A stretch of 36,137 bases of DNA, from assembly GCA_947627105.1 (NCBI GenBank), contig CANQUT010000011.1, positions 1 to 36,137 of the forward strand, given 5' to 3'. This document shows positions 1 to 9,439 of the stretch, one piece after another (positions within the stretch are counted from its first letter, which is position 1; every line of letters starts with the position of its first letter). This DNA is from an uncultured Clostridia bacterium (GTDB lineage: Bacteria; Bacillota; Clostridia; TANB77; CAG-508). The notes under the pieces were generated by a model. It searched no databases. It saw only the letters and a program-made list of their open reading frames with translations, and was not told the DNA's origin. Both the position numbers and the translations under genes were made by a program.

Positions 1-101
1 GCAACAATTAAATAATCTCCTAATGCTTTTGCTCTTTTTAATAATCTAATATGTCCATAATGTAATAAATCAAAAGTTCCATAAGTTAAAATTCTTTTCA
101 T
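1..101 (-). CDS. tagD: Glycerol-3-phosphate cytidylyltransferase, N-terminal part (cut by window edge)
   Basis: Only the first 33 or so codons are inside the window. They read [19 protein letters not shown] and continue [14 protein letters not shown]. This is the start of the TagD/GCT family, with the nucleotidyltransferase motif HxGH seen here as HYGH. The enzyme makes CDP-glycerol from CTP and glycerol-3-phosphate, the donor used by the glycerophosphotransferases upstream in the same operon. An AGGAG ribosome site lies about 7 bases before the ATG. The gene follows the 936-aa fusion gene by only 14 bases, so it is the last visible gene of the operon. The C-terminus lies beyond the left edge. 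Confidence 0.9.
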   Translation of the reverse strand, partial: MKRILTYGTFDLLHYGHIRLLKRAKALGDYLIV

Positions 102-115
102 AATTTTCTCCTTTT

Positions 116-2926
116 TTATTCTACAAATTTATTAAAATCATTTAAATTATTAATTGGATCAATTAATTTTATATTTGAATCTTGTCCTAAATACTGTTTT
201 ATTATATCATAAGTTTCTTTATTAGTTACTAATATATAGTCTAAATTAATATAAGCGTTTTTGTTAATATTAGTGTTAAAATCTTCTACTTGGGCTACAT
301 ATAATATTTTTTTGCAGTTTAAATCCGATAGCTGATATATTTTTTTATAGTCTATATTACTAGAAAAAACAGCTGCTTTAAATTTAATAGCTCCAAATAT
401 TCTATCTAATTCTAACTGGTGCATTTTTTTATATTTATTTTTTAATATATCATATAATTTTTTATTGTTTTTAAGCAATTTAATTAATACAATATCTGTT
501 TTCTTTAAATTTGAATTTGAACCTAGTTGGCCATAAAAGTTTACGTTGTTAATAACTTTTTTAAATAAATCTTTATTGTTTCTTAAATTTTTAGTAATAT
601 AAGATACATAATAATTGTAATTTTTATCTTTTGTATTGTTTATAATTTTTATAAAATCTTTTGTTATATTATCTGGAGTAAAATTACCAATATATAATAA
701 AACATTTTCTTTTTCAGATTTAGGTATATCAATTATTTTTATTTCATTTTCTTTATTTAATATTACTTTTTCACAGATTAATTTAGAAATATCTTTTCTT
801 TCATATTTACAGAATTTATTTAAAAAGTCTGCTACATCATACTGTATAGGCAAGTTTATTTCTTTTATTAAGTCTTCTACTGTTTTTACTTTTGGAAAAG
901 GTAATTCGTTAAATTGTAAATATACACCCCTATTTTCAAAATATTCTTTTTCATCATACGCAAATAAAATAATTTTTTTATTAGTAGTAGCAAAATCAAA
1001 AAATACGCTTGAATAATCTGTTATTAATATATCACATATACTTAGGAAATCATATGTTTCAAGATTCTTAGGAAAAGTTTTAACATTGCTATATTTTTCT
1101 ACGTTAATTCTATTTCCTATATATGGATGCATATTTACATATAAAACTTGGTTTTCATTTAATTTTTCGCTTATTTGTTTTATATTATTTTCTGCTATTT
1201 TAATTTGCCTTTCTATATCAAAACTTCTAACAGAACCTCTCCATGTAGGCATATAAGCTATTAAAGTTTTATTATTAACTCCAAGCTTTTCTTTAATATC
1301 TTTTACATTATCTCTTAAAAATACTTCGTTTCTTGGATAGCCACATAGCATTATTTTATTATTTGATAAGCCTTGAACCATATAGTCTTTAATCATAATG
1401 TCCATCATGTAATTACTTGGGTATAGTAAATAATCTGCCATAACAAAATTTTTTTGGACATTTGCTATATCAAAGAAGTCATTTTCTGTACTTTTACCTA
1501 AAGTTTTTAGAGGTGTTCCATGCCATGTATTTAAATATACTTGTTCTTTTCTTTTTATAAAGTATACTGGCATACTAGTATCTGTAAATAGATATTTAGA
1601 TGTAGCAAGCAATTTAGCAAATTTAGATGTTTTATTTTTAACAAGTTTTACTCTATTTAAAATATTATAACTTTTTAACAATTTAATAAATTTTTCTTTA
1701 GCTTCTTTACTATAGCCTAAATAAATTTTAAAATCTTTATATTCACTATTAGTAGCAAGTTCTTTAGTTATATAGAACATATTTCCATGTAAGTTATTTC
1801 CTTGCTGAGAAAATATAAATATACTTTTTTCTTTAATTGCCTTTTTACATTGTCTTATATATATTGCACCAAGTTTTTTAGTAAATGCATACTTGAATGC
1901 CTTTTTTATTTTTCCATTTATATATTTTTTAGCAGTAGTTATATTAAAGCCTATTATAGTGCACAATTTCCAATAAGCTTTTGATGTATATTTCTTTTTA
2001 TTTTTATCTTGTAAATCAAAGTACATATTTTCTTTCCAGTTAGGGAATTTTTCATTAAGAAAATCAAATACTTTATTTATATATTTAAGCTTTAATTTCT
2101 TTTCTTTTCTAGCTGTGTTTTTTTCTAATATAACATATATGTGTTTTAATATTACATATAATAAAACATCTTTTAATTCTTCATACTTTCCAATTTCTTT
2201 ATAATAATTGTTTAATTTTTCCGTAACATTAAATATATCAAATCTTTTTTCTGTTAAATATTGTGTTAATGAACCAGCTCTAGAAACTATATAATAGTAC
2301 ATACAATCTTCAATTCTAGATATTTTATTTGCTTTTGAAAAAGCCTTGTAAGTAAATAATAAATCTTCATATATTCTCAAATCATTCTCAAATTTAAAAT
2401 TGTTATTTTTTATAATATCTGCTTTAAATATCTTATTCCATAGATATGGAACTTCATCAAATAGCAAATTAGCTTCATATATACTTTTGTTAAATACATC
2501 ATCTTTATCAATTTTTTTATTTCCAAATTTTTTAGCATTAAACTTCTTTTGCTCTTCTTTTACTCTATAATAATTACAGCAAACAATGTCTGCATTTTCT
2601 TTTATTGCCTTATTATAAAGTTTTTCGTACATGTTTTCTTCAATATAGTCGTCACTATCAACAAAGCCTATGTATTCGCCTGTTACGTGTTCTAAAGCAT
2701 AATTTCTTGCCTTTGATGCTCCACCATTTTCTGTGTGAAATGCTTTTATAATATCAGGATAATTTTTTTCATACTTATCTATTATTGCTTTAGAACCATC
2801 TTTGCTACCATCATTTACAATTATTACTTCTATATCTTTTAGTGTTTGATTAACTAAAGCTTCCAAACATCTTTCTAGATACTTTTCTACATTATATACT
2901 GGTACAATAATACTTACTTTTTTCAC
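116..2926 (-). CDS. Fused GT2 glycosyltransferase / CDP-glycerol glycerophosphotransferase
   Basis: This 936-aa protein has three parts. Residues 1 to about 300 are a family 2 glycosyltransferase (GT-A fold), with the nucleotide-binding VNDGSKDGS at 37-45 and the metal-binding DSDD at 90-93. Residues about 365-720 are a TagF/TagB-type CDP-glycerol glycerophosphotransferase, with WHGTPLK at 468-474, an NMHPY histidine at 600 and the donor-binding [11 protein letters not shown] at 635-645. The last roughly 200 residues (about 735-936) begin [10 protein letters not shown] and resemble part of a GT-B glycosyltransferase, but I cannot place them in a family. It probably adds a sugar and glycerol-phosphate units to a lipid-linked wall polymer at the inner face of the membrane. 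No transmembrane segment is evident. It sits 16 bases after the 416-aa glycerophosphotransferase gene in the same operon. Confidence 0.85.
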   Translation of the reverse strand: MKKVSIIVPVYNVEKYLERCLEALVNQTLKDIEVIIVNDGSKDGSKAIIDKYEKNYPDIIKAFHTENGGASKARNYALEHVTGEYIGFVDSDDYIEENMYEKLYNKAIKENADIVCCNYYRVKEEQKKFNAKKFGNKKIDKDDVFNKSIYEANLLFDEVPYLWNKIFKADIIKNNNFKFENDLRIYEDLLFTYKAFSKANKISRIEDCMYYYIVSRAGSLTQYLTEKRFDIFNVTEKLNNYYKEIGKYEELKDVLLYVILKHIYVILEKNTARKEKKLKLKYINKVFDFLNEKFPNWKENMYFDLQDKNKKKYTSKAYWKLCTIIGFNITTAKKYINGKIKKAFKYAFTKKLGAIYIRQCKKAIKEKSIFIFSQQGNNLHGNMFYITKELATNSEYKDFKIYLGYSKEAKEKFIKLLKSYNILNRVKLVKNKTSKFAKLLATSKYLFTDTSMPVYFIKRKEQVYLNTWHGTPLKTLGKSTENDFFDIANVQKNFVMADYLLYPSNYMMDIMIKDYMVQGLSNNKIMLCGYPRNEVFLRDNVKDIKEKLGVNNKTLIAYMPTWRGSVRSFDIERQIKIAENNIKQISEKLNENQVLYVNMHPYIGNRINVEKYSNVKTFPKNLETYDFLSICDILITDYSSVFFDFATTNKKIILFAYDEKEYFENRGVYLQFNELPFPKVKTVEDLIKEINLPIQYDVADFLNKFCKYERKDISKLICEKVILNKENEIKIIDIPKSEKENVLLYIGNFTPDNITKDFIKIINNTKDKNYNYYVSYITKNLRNNKDLFKKVINNVNFYGQLGSNSNLKKTDIVLIKLLKNNKKLYDILKNKYKKMHQLELDRIFGAIKFKAAVFSSNIDYKKIYQLSDLNCKKILYVAQVEDFNTNINKNAYINLDYILVTNKETYDIIKQYLGQDSNIKLIDPINNLNDFNKFVE

Positions 2927-2942
2927 TATATACTCCTTGTTT

Positions 2943-4193
2943 TTAATTAAATATTTTTTTTACTACTCTTTTTGCTGCTTGTCCATCATCTAAGTAATTA
3001 TATTTTTCATTAAACTTTTTATATTTTTCATCATATACAAAATCTTGGCTATTTTTAATTACATTAATAAGTTCTTCTTCCTTTTCTACTATTTCGCCTG
3101 GTAAATCTAAAATATCTATATAAAATCCTCTTAAGTTTTCTTTATACTGCTTTAAATCATACATATAAAATATTATAGGTCTTTTTAAATTTGCAAAGTC
3201 GAAAAATACGCTTGAATAATCTGTAATTAATAAATCTGATATTATATATAAATCATTAATATCATTATATTTTGATACATTATATACGAAGTTTTTGTAT
3301 TTTTCAAATTCAAATGAATTTGCTACTAAATAATGGGCTCTAAATAATATAACATAGTCTTCTTTTAGTTTTTCCTGCAATAAATCGAAATTAACTTCTG
3401 TTTTATAAGTATAGCCTACGCCAGATTGATGTTGGTTATCTCTAAATGTTGGTGCATATAATATTACTTTTTTGTTTTCTGGTATATTTAGCTCTTGCTT
3501 TATTCTTTTTATATCATTATTATTGTAATTATATAAAAAGTCATTTCTTGGGTAGCCTTCTTCTATTACCTTGTGCGTCATGTTATTTTCTGCTAAATTC
3601 CACGCGGTAATAAATTTTTCAGTTGCAAAATTTGAAGGTGATAAAATATAGCTAAATTTTTTTGCATCTAATTTATAACGACGGTAAATTTCTTTATCTG
3701 AATTCATAGAATTTTGACTATTTTTTAAATCATAACCAAGTCTTTTAAGTGGCGTTCCATGCCAGCATTGAACATAAACTTGATTTTTTTTAGGATAAAT
3801 ATGGTCTTCTACAGTATGATTAAAAATCCAGTATTTTGAGGCTGATAAATATTTTTCATACATTTTGCCACCATATTTTATTACTTTTGTATTTTTATTT
3901 TGTTCTAAAAATTTATAATTTTCTGGCTCTTCAAAGGCCCATATATATTTATAGCTTTCATATTTTTTCTGGCTGTTCATATATTCATAAATTGCCCTTG
4001 GGCTACAGCTGTAAGATTTTCCTTTAAACGAATTAAAAATTATTGTGTTAGCATCTACTTTTTTTCCAATTTCTCTTATTTTAAATCTAACATATTTGAA
4101 AGTTTGATTAACTTCTCTAAGTGTTATTCTAAAAAAAGGATGATTTTTAGAAAAATCTATTAGCTTTGTTTTTATATTTTTTAGTTTAGGCAT
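2943..4193 (-). CDS. CDP-glycerol glycerophosphotransferase family protein (TagF-like)
   Basis: This 416-aa protein belongs to the family that transfers glycerol-phosphate from CDP-glycerol to a growing teichoic-acid-type polymer. The acceptor/catalytic motif CWHGTPLKRLG starts at residue 143, an FRAH histidine follows near 282, and the donor-binding [15 protein letters not shown] lies near 318. These are the two catalytic histidines and the DYSS signature expected of the family. The N-terminal 50 residues are basic, which suits peripheral membrane binding. A GGAG ribosome site precedes the ATG, and the gene follows its upstream neighbour by 14 bases. Without its acceptor known, I cannot tell whether it is a polymerase (TagF) or adds a few units. 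Confidence 0.88.
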   Translation of the reverse strand: MPKLKNIKTKLIDFSKNHPFFRITLREVNQTFKYVRFKIREIGKKVDANTIIFNSFKGKSYSCSPRAIYEYMNSQKKYESYKYIWAFEEPENYKFLEQNKNTKVIKYGGKMYEKYLSASKYWIFNHTVEDHIYPKKNQVYVQCWHGTPLKRLGYDLKNSQNSMNSDKEIYRRYKLDAKKFSYILSPSNFATEKFITAWNLAENNMTHKVIEEGYPRNDFLYNYNNNDIKRIKQELNIPENKKVILYAPTFRDNQHQSGVGYTYKTEVNFDLLQEKLKEDYVILFRAHYLVANSFEFEKYKNFVYNVSKYNDINDLYIISDLLITDYSSVFFDFANLKRPIIFYMYDLKQYKENLRGFYIDILDLPGEIVEKEEELINVIKNSQDFVYDEKYKKFNEKYNYLDDGQAAKRVVKKIFN

Positions 4194-4207
4194 TAAAATT
4201 CTCCTTA

Positions 4208-5332
4208 CTATTTTATATACTGCAATAAGTAATTAACGATTCTTTCTGTATTTTTAGTATCTATAGTTTCTATGTATTTTTTTCTAAAGTTTTCTAATTC
4301 TTCTTCATTATATAAATTGTTTTCTATTCTTTTAGCAATTTCTTTAATTTCATTAAAAGTTTCGTTTGGCATTTCCTGTTTTAAATTAATATTTAGCCCT
4401 CTTGCTTTTTCATATTCTTTTATATCATATAAATAAAAGAATATTTTTTTATTTATTGTAGCCGCTTCAAATGAGGCTGCAGAATAGTCTGTAATAATGT
4501 AATCTGCTATTTTTATTAAGTCCAATGTACTGTATTTATTGTTTATTAAAAATCCCTCATCTACTTTTGATTTATCTAGTGGATGTAATCTTATAATTAA
4601 ATTGTATTTTTCTTTATTAAAGCTATTGCAGATTTGTGTTAAATCAATTTCTACATTTTTTCTAAATGTTGGTACATATAAAATGTTTTGTTTTTCTTTT
4701 AATTTAGGGTATTCTTTATATATTTCTTCTATATTTTTATTAATATTTTCATTTAGTAAATAGTCTATTCTTGGCATTCCTAGTTTTAATATTTTGCTTT
4801 CATTAATGTTAAATGCTTGTGCATAAATTTTTTTGGTAGCTTCGCTAGTGCAGGTAATATTTGTATAGTTTTTGTGCATTTTCATTATTTTAGCTACGCT
4901 ATTATTACTGCCCTCTTTTTTATCTGTTATTTGATAGCCAAATTGCTTAATTGCTCCCATAGCATGCCAAATTTGCATAATTACTAATCCTTTTTTATGC
5001 TTTAATGCACTAACAGGAATTACATAGCCATCTACTATACAAATTTTAGAAGTTGCTAAATTATACATGCATTTTACTATATAAAAACAATATGCTATTT
5101 TACCAATAAAGTTTTCTGGTATTTTTTTGCATAATATTTTTACATTAATATTATTGTTTCTATTTTTAATTTCTTGATTAAGTAAGTTAAAATCAATACT
5201 AGGTGTATTTGACTGTCTACTAAGCATTAATATTTTATTTTTTTGCATGGGAAATAGTTTTATAAAGAAATATATAAAACTCATTGATAATCTAGCAATA
5301 TATAAAATACATTTTTGAATAAAATTTTTCAT
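4208..5332 (-). CDS. CDP-glycerol glycerophosphotransferase family protein (TagB-like)
   Basis: This is the first gene of the teichoic-type operon, 374 aa long. The N-terminus has a hydrophobic stretch (about residues 8-27) that could anchor it in the membrane. The family motifs are IWHAMGAIKQFG near 121-132, an RLHP histidine near 250, and the donor-binding YIITDYSAASFEAA near 280. WHAxG in place of WHGTP is the form seen in TagB-type enzymes, which prime the polymer with one glycerol-phosphate, so a primase role is a reasonable inference. Its promoter is at 5366-5394 and its ribosome site is weak (AAGGAATAG). Confidence 0.85.
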   Translation of the reverse strand: MKNFIQKCILYIARLSMSFIYFFIKLFPMQKNKILMLSRQSNTPSIDFNLLNQEIKNRNNNINVKILCKKIPENFIGKIAYCFYIVKCMYNLATSKICIVDGYVIPVSALKHKKGLVIMQIWHAMGAIKQFGYQITDKKEGSNNSVAKIMKMHKNYTNITCTSEATKKIYAQAFNINESKILKLGMPRIDYLLNENINKNIEEIYKEYPKLKEKQNILYVPTFRKNVEIDLTQICNSFNKEKYNLIIRLHPLDKSKVDEGFLINNKYSTLDLIKIADYIITDYSAASFEAATINKKIFFYLYDIKEYEKARGLNINLKQEMPNETFNEIKEIAKRIENNLYNEEELENFRKKYIETIDTKNTERIVNYLLQYIK

Positions 5333-5365
5333 ACTATTCCTTTTTAGTTATATTTACTGCTAATA

Positions 5366-5394
5366 ATATTATCATGTATAAGAATAGTTTTCAA
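5366..5394 (-). promoter_or_regulatory. Promoter of the teichoic-type operon
   Basis: On the minus strand TTGAAA (5389-5394) and TAATAT (5366-5371) are separated by 17 bases. Transcription would start about 25 bases before the 374-aa gene. Its -35 box is 3 bases from the -35 box of the oppositely directed promoter for RNA candidate A. Confidence 0.6.
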
Positions 5395-5397
5395 GTT

Positions 5398-5425
5398 TTG
5401 AGATTAAAAATATTGTTTTTATAAT
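5398..5425 (+). promoter_or_regulatory. Promoter for structured RNA candidate A
   Basis: On the plus strand TTGAGA (5398-5403) and TATAAT (5420-5425) are 16 bases apart. The predicted start near 5432 is about 10 bases before the closing stem of the structured element at 5442-5592, and no open reading frame follows. Confidence 0.5.
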
Positions 5426-5431
5426 AGATCA

Positions 5432-5600
5432 TTGTGTAATACACTATTATTATATATTTCTTCTGTTTTTCATCCGAACCGCATAGGTGTGTGAATTACT
5501 GTATGCTTTCTTTTTAGTAATTTACTTAGGCTATGCAAGAAGTAACAAATGCTCTCTAAATTCAAAACAGTGCGAAATATATAATAATAGTGCAATATAT
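5432..5600 (+). ncRNA. Candidate structured RNA A (rod-shaped, possibly 6S-like)
   Basis: This fills most of the 300-base gap between divergent and convergent genes. A perfect 19-bp inverted repeat, CACTATTATTATATATTTC at 5442-5460 and its complement at 5574-5592, closes the element. After a small internal loop the stem continues for 7 bp (5463-5469 with 5564-5570). A large asymmetric bubble follows (11 bases on the left, 27 on the right), then GCATAG/CTATGC (5481-5486 with 5531-5536), an internal loop, and AATTACT/AGTAATT (5494-5500 with 5516-5522) around a 15-base loop. A long rod with a central bubble and a length near 160-170 nt is the 6S RNA plan, but I recognise no 6S sequence motif. 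I see no clear T-run terminator. The strand is inferred from the promoter. Confidence 0.45.
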
Positions 5601-5632
5601 AAAATAGTTATTTACTAAAAGTATTATGTATT

Positions 5633-6322
5633 TTAAGTAATATTGCAATCTTCTAATATCTTCCAACTACCAATAAAATTTGGAATAGAATAAAATGTTA
5701 AAGGCTCATTTGTTATAGGGTGATAAATTTGAAGCTTATAAGCCCAAAGGGCAATTTGCTTTCCGTGACCTCTTCCTCCATATTTTTGGTCACCGTAAAT
5801 ACTATGATTTCTACTAGATAACTGAACTCTTATTTGATGATGTCTACCTGTATGAAGTAGAATTTTTAAAACCGAAAGGTTAATTTCTTCATCATATTTT
5901 AAAACTTCATAATCTAAAACAGCAAGTTTACTGTTTTTGGTTCCTTCTTTTACAACTTTACTAATATTATTTTTTTCATTTTTTAGTAAATAGTCTTCAA
6001 GTGTACCTTTTTGTTTTTCCATTTTTCCATTTACTATTACTAAATATGTTTTTTGAAATTTCTTTTCTCGTACCTCTTCACTAAGCCTTGCGGCTGCTTT
6101 AGAAGTTTTTGCAAATACCATTACGCCACCAACTGGTCTATCTAACCTATGTACTAAGCCTAAATATACATTTCCTGGCTTATTATATTTTTCTTTTAAA
6201 TACTCTTTTATTAAAGTTAGCATATCTACATCTTCTGTTTTATCTGCTTGTGATGGAATGTTTACTGGCTTTTCTACAATTATTATATGGTTATCTTCAT
6301 AAATTACTTTTATTTGCTCCAT
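5633..6322 (-). CDS. RluA-family pseudouridine synthase
   Basis: This 229-aa enzyme should isomerise uridine to pseudouridine in rRNA or tRNA. The signature LVHRLDRPVGGVMVFAKT, with the catalytic Asp in HRLD, lies near residues 54-71, and the second family motif LLHTGRHHQIRVQL near 155-168. There is no N-terminal S4 domain and the protein is shorter than RluC/RluD, so it resembles the compact RluA type. I chose the ATG at 6322 (MEQIKVIYED) over one 39 bases upstream: AGGAG stands 6 bases before it, and the longer form would overlap the stop of the methyltransferase gene. That gene ends 8 bases upstream, suggesting co-transcription. Target site unknown. Confidence 0.88.
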   Translation of the reverse strand: MEQIKVIYEDNHIIIVEKPVNIPSQADKTEDVDMLTLIKEYLKEKYNKPGNVYLGLVHRLDRPVGGVMVFAKTSKAAARLSEEVREKKFQKTYLVIVNGKMEKQKGTLEDYLLKNEKNNISKVVKEGTKNSKLAVLDYEVLKYDEEINLSVLKILLHTGRHHQIRVQLSSRNHSIYGDQKYGGRGHGKQIALWAYKLQIYHPITNEPLTFYSIPNFIGSWKILEDCNIT

Positions 6323-6330
6323 TTTTGCTC

Positions 6331-7194
6331 CTATTTTTCCCAGCGGGCGTAAATTCCGCATGGAAGTATTAATTTAGAATCCGTCATTGGCAAGCCTAAT
6401 TCTCCGCTAGAAACCTTGCCTTCGTACATTTTTCCAATAGTTAATCTTAAAATATTTTCTAATACTATACTAGAAATTCCAGTAGTATATGAATTAATTA
6501 AGAAAAATAGTGGATTATTTGATAAAACTTTAGAGCATAGCTCTACTAGCTCTGTTAAGTTTTCTTCAAATTTCCAAACTTCTCCATTAGTACCTCTTCC
6601 ATATGAAGGTGGATCCATTATTATTGCATCATATTTATTGCCTCTTCGTATTTCACGATTTACAAATTTAAATACATCATCAACAATAAATCTAACTGGA
6701 TTATTTTGTAAGCCTGAAGCTTGTACATTTTCTTTTGCCCATGTTACCATTCCTTTTGAGCTATCTACATGGCAAACTTCTGCACCAGCAAAGCTACAAG
6801 CTACTGTTGCACCACCTGTATAAGCAAATAAATTTAAAACTTTAACTGGCTTTTCTGATTTTTGAATTTTAGAAATCATCCAGTCCCAGTTAACTGCTTG
6901 CTCTGGAAATAAGCCTGTGTGTTTAAAACCCATAGGCTTAATGTTAAATGTTAAATCTTTATATTGTATTTGCCAAGTTTCTGGCATCTTTTTTTCATAT
7001 TTCCATCCGCCACCACCTGATGAACTTCTATGGTAAGTTGCATTTACATTTTTCCATTTTTCTGGAAAACTTTTTTCCTTCCATATAATTTGTGGATCAG
7101 GTCTTGATAGAATAACATTTTTCCATCTTTCTAATTTTACTCCATCTGCCATATCTAATATTTCATAATCTTTCCAATTATTTGCTACATCCAT
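6331..7194 (-). CDS. Class I SAM-dependent methyltransferase (RlmI-like catalytic domain)
   Basis: This 287-aa protein has the SAM-binding motif VLNLFAYTGGATVA (near 118-131), an acidic VDSS end of strand 2, and the base-binding catalytic motif IIMDPPSYGRG (near 191-201). DPPSYGRG and the surrounding layout match the RlmI/RlmK-like group that methylates rRNA. The N-terminal PUA domain of RlmI is missing; instead there is a short strand-rich region (residues 1-90). Pairing with a pseudouridine synthase fits an RNA-modification role, but the substrate is inferred. The ribosome site is distant and weak. Confidence 0.8.
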   Translation of the reverse strand: MDVANNWKDYEILDMADGVKLERWKNVILSRPDPQIIWKEKSFPEKWKNVNATYHRSSSGGGGWKYEKKMPETWQIQYKDLTFNIKPMGFKHTGLFPEQAVNWDWMISKIQKSEKPVKVLNLFAYTGGATVACSFAGAEVCHVDSSKGMVTWAKENVQASGLQNNPVRFIVDDVFKFVNREIRRGNKYDAIIMDPPSYGRGTNGEVWKFEENLTELVELCSKVLSNNPLFFLINSYTTGISSIVLENILRLTIGKMYEGKVSSGELGLPMTDSKLILPCGIYARWEK

Positions 7195-7229
7195 TTTTTT
7201 ATTTTATTAGGTTTTCCTAATTCCTTTCA

Positions 7230-7439
7230 TTAAATACTTGTAAGTAAATTCATAAAATTTGTTAATAATGCTATATCTATTGCTATAAACAAGCTTAAAC
7301 TTATTGTAGCAATAAATACTGTTTTGTGTTTTTTTATTCCATTTAAAATATTGCTTGTCCAATTAGATTTACCTTTTTCTAATTTGCGTTTAACACCTTT
7401 CATATTAACATTTAAAATTACATCTTCTGTATATTCCAT
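7230..7439 (-). CDS. Small single-helix membrane protein, unrecognised
   Basis: The 69-aa product has a basic N-terminal half (residues 1-40, many Lys) and one hydrophobic helix (about 42-66), so it should sit in the membrane with its basic N-terminus inside. AGGGGG precedes the ATG. It lies between uvrC and the methyltransferase gene on the same strand, 81 bases after uvrC. I recognise no family. Confidence 0.6.
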   Translation of the reverse strand: MEYTEDVILNVNMKGVKRKLEKGKSNWTSNILNGIKKHKTVFIATISLSLFIAIDIALLTNFMNLLTSI

Positions 7440-7520
7440 AAAATCCCCCTAAATATATATTTTCTTTTTAAAATATATGATTGGGTTTTGTAAATTATTA
7501 CTAAAATCGTAATACAAATT

Positions 7521-9317
7521 TTATGGTGTTTCGAGAAAATTCTTTATTTTTTGAGCAAACTCTACAGTTATTCCTGGAATTTGTGCTATTTCTTCAGGGC
7601 TTGCTTTTTTAATATTAGAAATTGTTCCAAACTTTTTAAGTAATTCATTTTTTCTAACTTCGCCTATTCCATCTATTTTATTTAATGCAGAGTTTGTTAT
7701 TTGTTTATCTCTTAATTTTCTATGATAAGAAATCGCTGTATCATGTATAGCATCTTGAAAAGCTGTTATTTTTTTCATTACAGTTTCAGATACTTTTATT
7801 TCATTTCTATTCTCATCAATTAATGCCCTAGTACGGTGCCTACTATCTTTTACCATTCCATAAACAGGAATAGATAATTTTAGCTCTGAAATTGCTTGTT
7901 TAGCTGCTTTTATTTGAGTTATACCACCATCTACAAAAATTACATCTGGGAGGCTTCCAAATGCTCCTGTTGGGTCTTCTACAGAATGATGAAGTCTTCT
8001 TTTTATAACTTCCCAAATACATTTTGGATCATCTTGGTCTAATGCACTTTTTATTTTAAATTTACGAGATAAACTTTTATTTATCTCTCCATCTTTTAAA
8101 ACACACATAGCAGAAACAATATACTGGCCAGATAAGTTTGAAATATCATACCCTTCAATTTTTCTTGGCATTTTTTTCAAGTGTAAAACTTCTTTTAATT
8201 CTTTTATTACACTGTATTTTTCTCCTTCTTTATTTTTAAGAGTAATTTCTGCATTTTTTTCTGCCATTTCAACTAATTTTAGCTTTTCACCTTTTTGTGG
8301 AACCTTTATTTCTACTTTTCTTCCAGCTTGCTGTGAAAGCCATTCTTCAATTATTTTTTTATCTTCAATATCTTCTTTTATCATTATTTTATTAGGAAAT
8401 AGCATACTATCTATATAATATTGTTTTATAAAGTTAGAAAGTATTTCACTATCTTCTTCATCTTGTAAGTCTTCAAAAAAGTAATGGTGTCTTTCTATCA
8501 TTTTTCTATCACGAATTAAAAATAATTCTATACATACTTCTATTGCACTTCTTGCAATTCCTATAACATCAATATCAAATTCTGATATATTTGATACTTT
8601 TTGCCTTTCTTCTGTAATTTTTTGAATTGCAAGTACTTTATCTCTAATTTCTGCTGCTTTTTCGTAATTTAAATTTTGAGATGCTTCTTTCATTTCTTGT
8701 GTTAACTCTTTTACAACTTGTATTGTATCTCCATCTAATAAACTAATAATTTGATTTATTTGCTTTCTATAATCTTCTTTTGAAATTTTACCTATACATG
8801 GTCCGCTGCATTTTTTTATATGATAATTTAAGCATGCCCTATTTTTATATTTAAAATTTTTACATTGCCTAATTTGAAATTTAGATTTAATAAAGTCTAT
8901 CATTTCTTTTGCGCTACCACTGCTTGCATAAGGTCCAAAATATCTAGCCCCATCATTTAAAATTTTACGTGTTAAATATATGTCTGGAAAATCTGCTTTT
9001 ACATTTATTTTTATATATGGATATGTTTTATCATCTTTAAGTAAAACATTAAATTTGGGCATATTTTTTTTAATTAAATTACACTCTAAAATTAAGGCTT
9101 CTGATTCATTATCTGTAACAATATATTCAAAATGATCTATTAAAGCTACCATATTTTCAATTCTTTTTGTTTTATTAGTTTTTCTAAAGTACTGCCTAAC
9201 ACGGTTTTTTAAAGATATGGCTTTTCCAACATAAATAATATGGTCGTTTTTATCTTTCATAATATAAACACCAGGTTTACTTGGCAATTTTTTAAGTTCT
9301 TCTTCTATATCAAACAA
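7521..9317 (-). CDS. uvrC: UvrABC excision nuclease subunit C
   Basis: This 598-aa protein makes the two incisions around a DNA lesion after UvrA/UvrB loading. The GIY-YIG nuclease domain is at about 12-92 (GVYIM at 16-20, YVGK at 29-32), with a cysteine cluster near 153-171. A UVR domain that binds UvrB spans about 203-238. The RNase H-like C-terminal nuclease starts around 390 (EGYDISNLSG), and helix-hairpin-helix motifs end the protein (about 547-598). Length and order are normal for the family. The start codon is TTG, with AAAAGGGGGC about 8 bases before it; no in-frame ATG is close enough to the conserved N-terminus. Confidence 0.97.
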   Translation of the reverse strand: MFDIEEELKKLPSKPGVYIMKDKNDHIIYVGKAISLKNRVRQYFRKTNKTKRIENMVALIDHFEYIVTDNESEALILECNLIKKNMPKFNVLLKDDKTYPYIKINVKADFPDIYLTRKILNDGARYFGPYASSGSAKEMIDFIKSKFQIRQCKNFKYKNRACLNYHIKKCSGPCIGKISKEDYRKQINQIISLLDGDTIQVVKELTQEMKEASQNLNYEKAAEIRDKVLAIQKITEERQKVSNISEFDIDVIGIARSAIEVCIELFLIRDRKMIERHHYFFEDLQDEEDSEILSNFIKQYYIDSMLFPNKIMIKEDIEDKKIIEEWLSQQAGRKVEIKVPQKGEKLKLVEMAEKNAEITLKNKEGEKYSVIKELKEVLHLKKMPRKIEGYDISNLSGQYIVSAMCVLKDGEINKSLSRKFKIKSALDQDDPKCIWEVIKRRLHHSVEDPTGAFGSLPDVIFVDGGITQIKAAKQAISELKLSIPVYGMVKDSRHRTRALIDENRNEIKVSETVMKKITAFQDAIHDTAISYHRKLRDKQITNSALNKIDGIGEVRKNELLKKFGTISNIKKASPEEIAQIPGITVEFAQKIKNFLETP

Positions 9318-9343
9318 TATAGTAGCCCCCTTTTACTATATGT

Positions 9344-9372
9344 ATTGTAGCACAAATACTAAATTTTTACAA
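9344..9372 (-). promoter_or_regulatory. uvrC promoter
   Basis: On the minus strand TTGTAA (9367-9372) and TACAAT (9344-9349) are 17 bases apart. Its -35 box lies 4 bases from the glmS -35 box, so the two divergent promoters are back to back and one regulator could affect both. Confidence 0.6.
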
Positions 9373-9376
9373 TTTT

Positions 9377-9405
9377 TTGACACATTTTATTTTTTATAGT
9401 AATAT
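9377..9405 (+). promoter_or_regulatory. glmS promoter
   Basis: TTGACA (9377-9382) and TAATAT (9400-9405) are 17 bases apart. Transcription would start near 9412, leaving an untranslated leader of only about 28 bases, too short for the glmS ribozyme found in many Firmicutes. Confidence 0.7.
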
Positions 9406-9439
9406 AGTATGTATAGTTATAATTTATAAGGAGGTACTT

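Noticed and set aside
1802-1984. Small plus-strand reading frames inside the left operon and other genes
   Set aside because: They are antisense shadows of well-supported genes, without ribosome sites or recognisable products.
9406-9439. glmS ribozyme
   Set aside because: The whole uvrC-glmS gap is 122 bases and the predicted leader about 28; the ribozyme core cannot fit.
9377-9439. Longer GlmS with 21 more residues
   Set aside because: The catalytic Cys must follow the initiator Met; the extra stretch overlaps the promoter.
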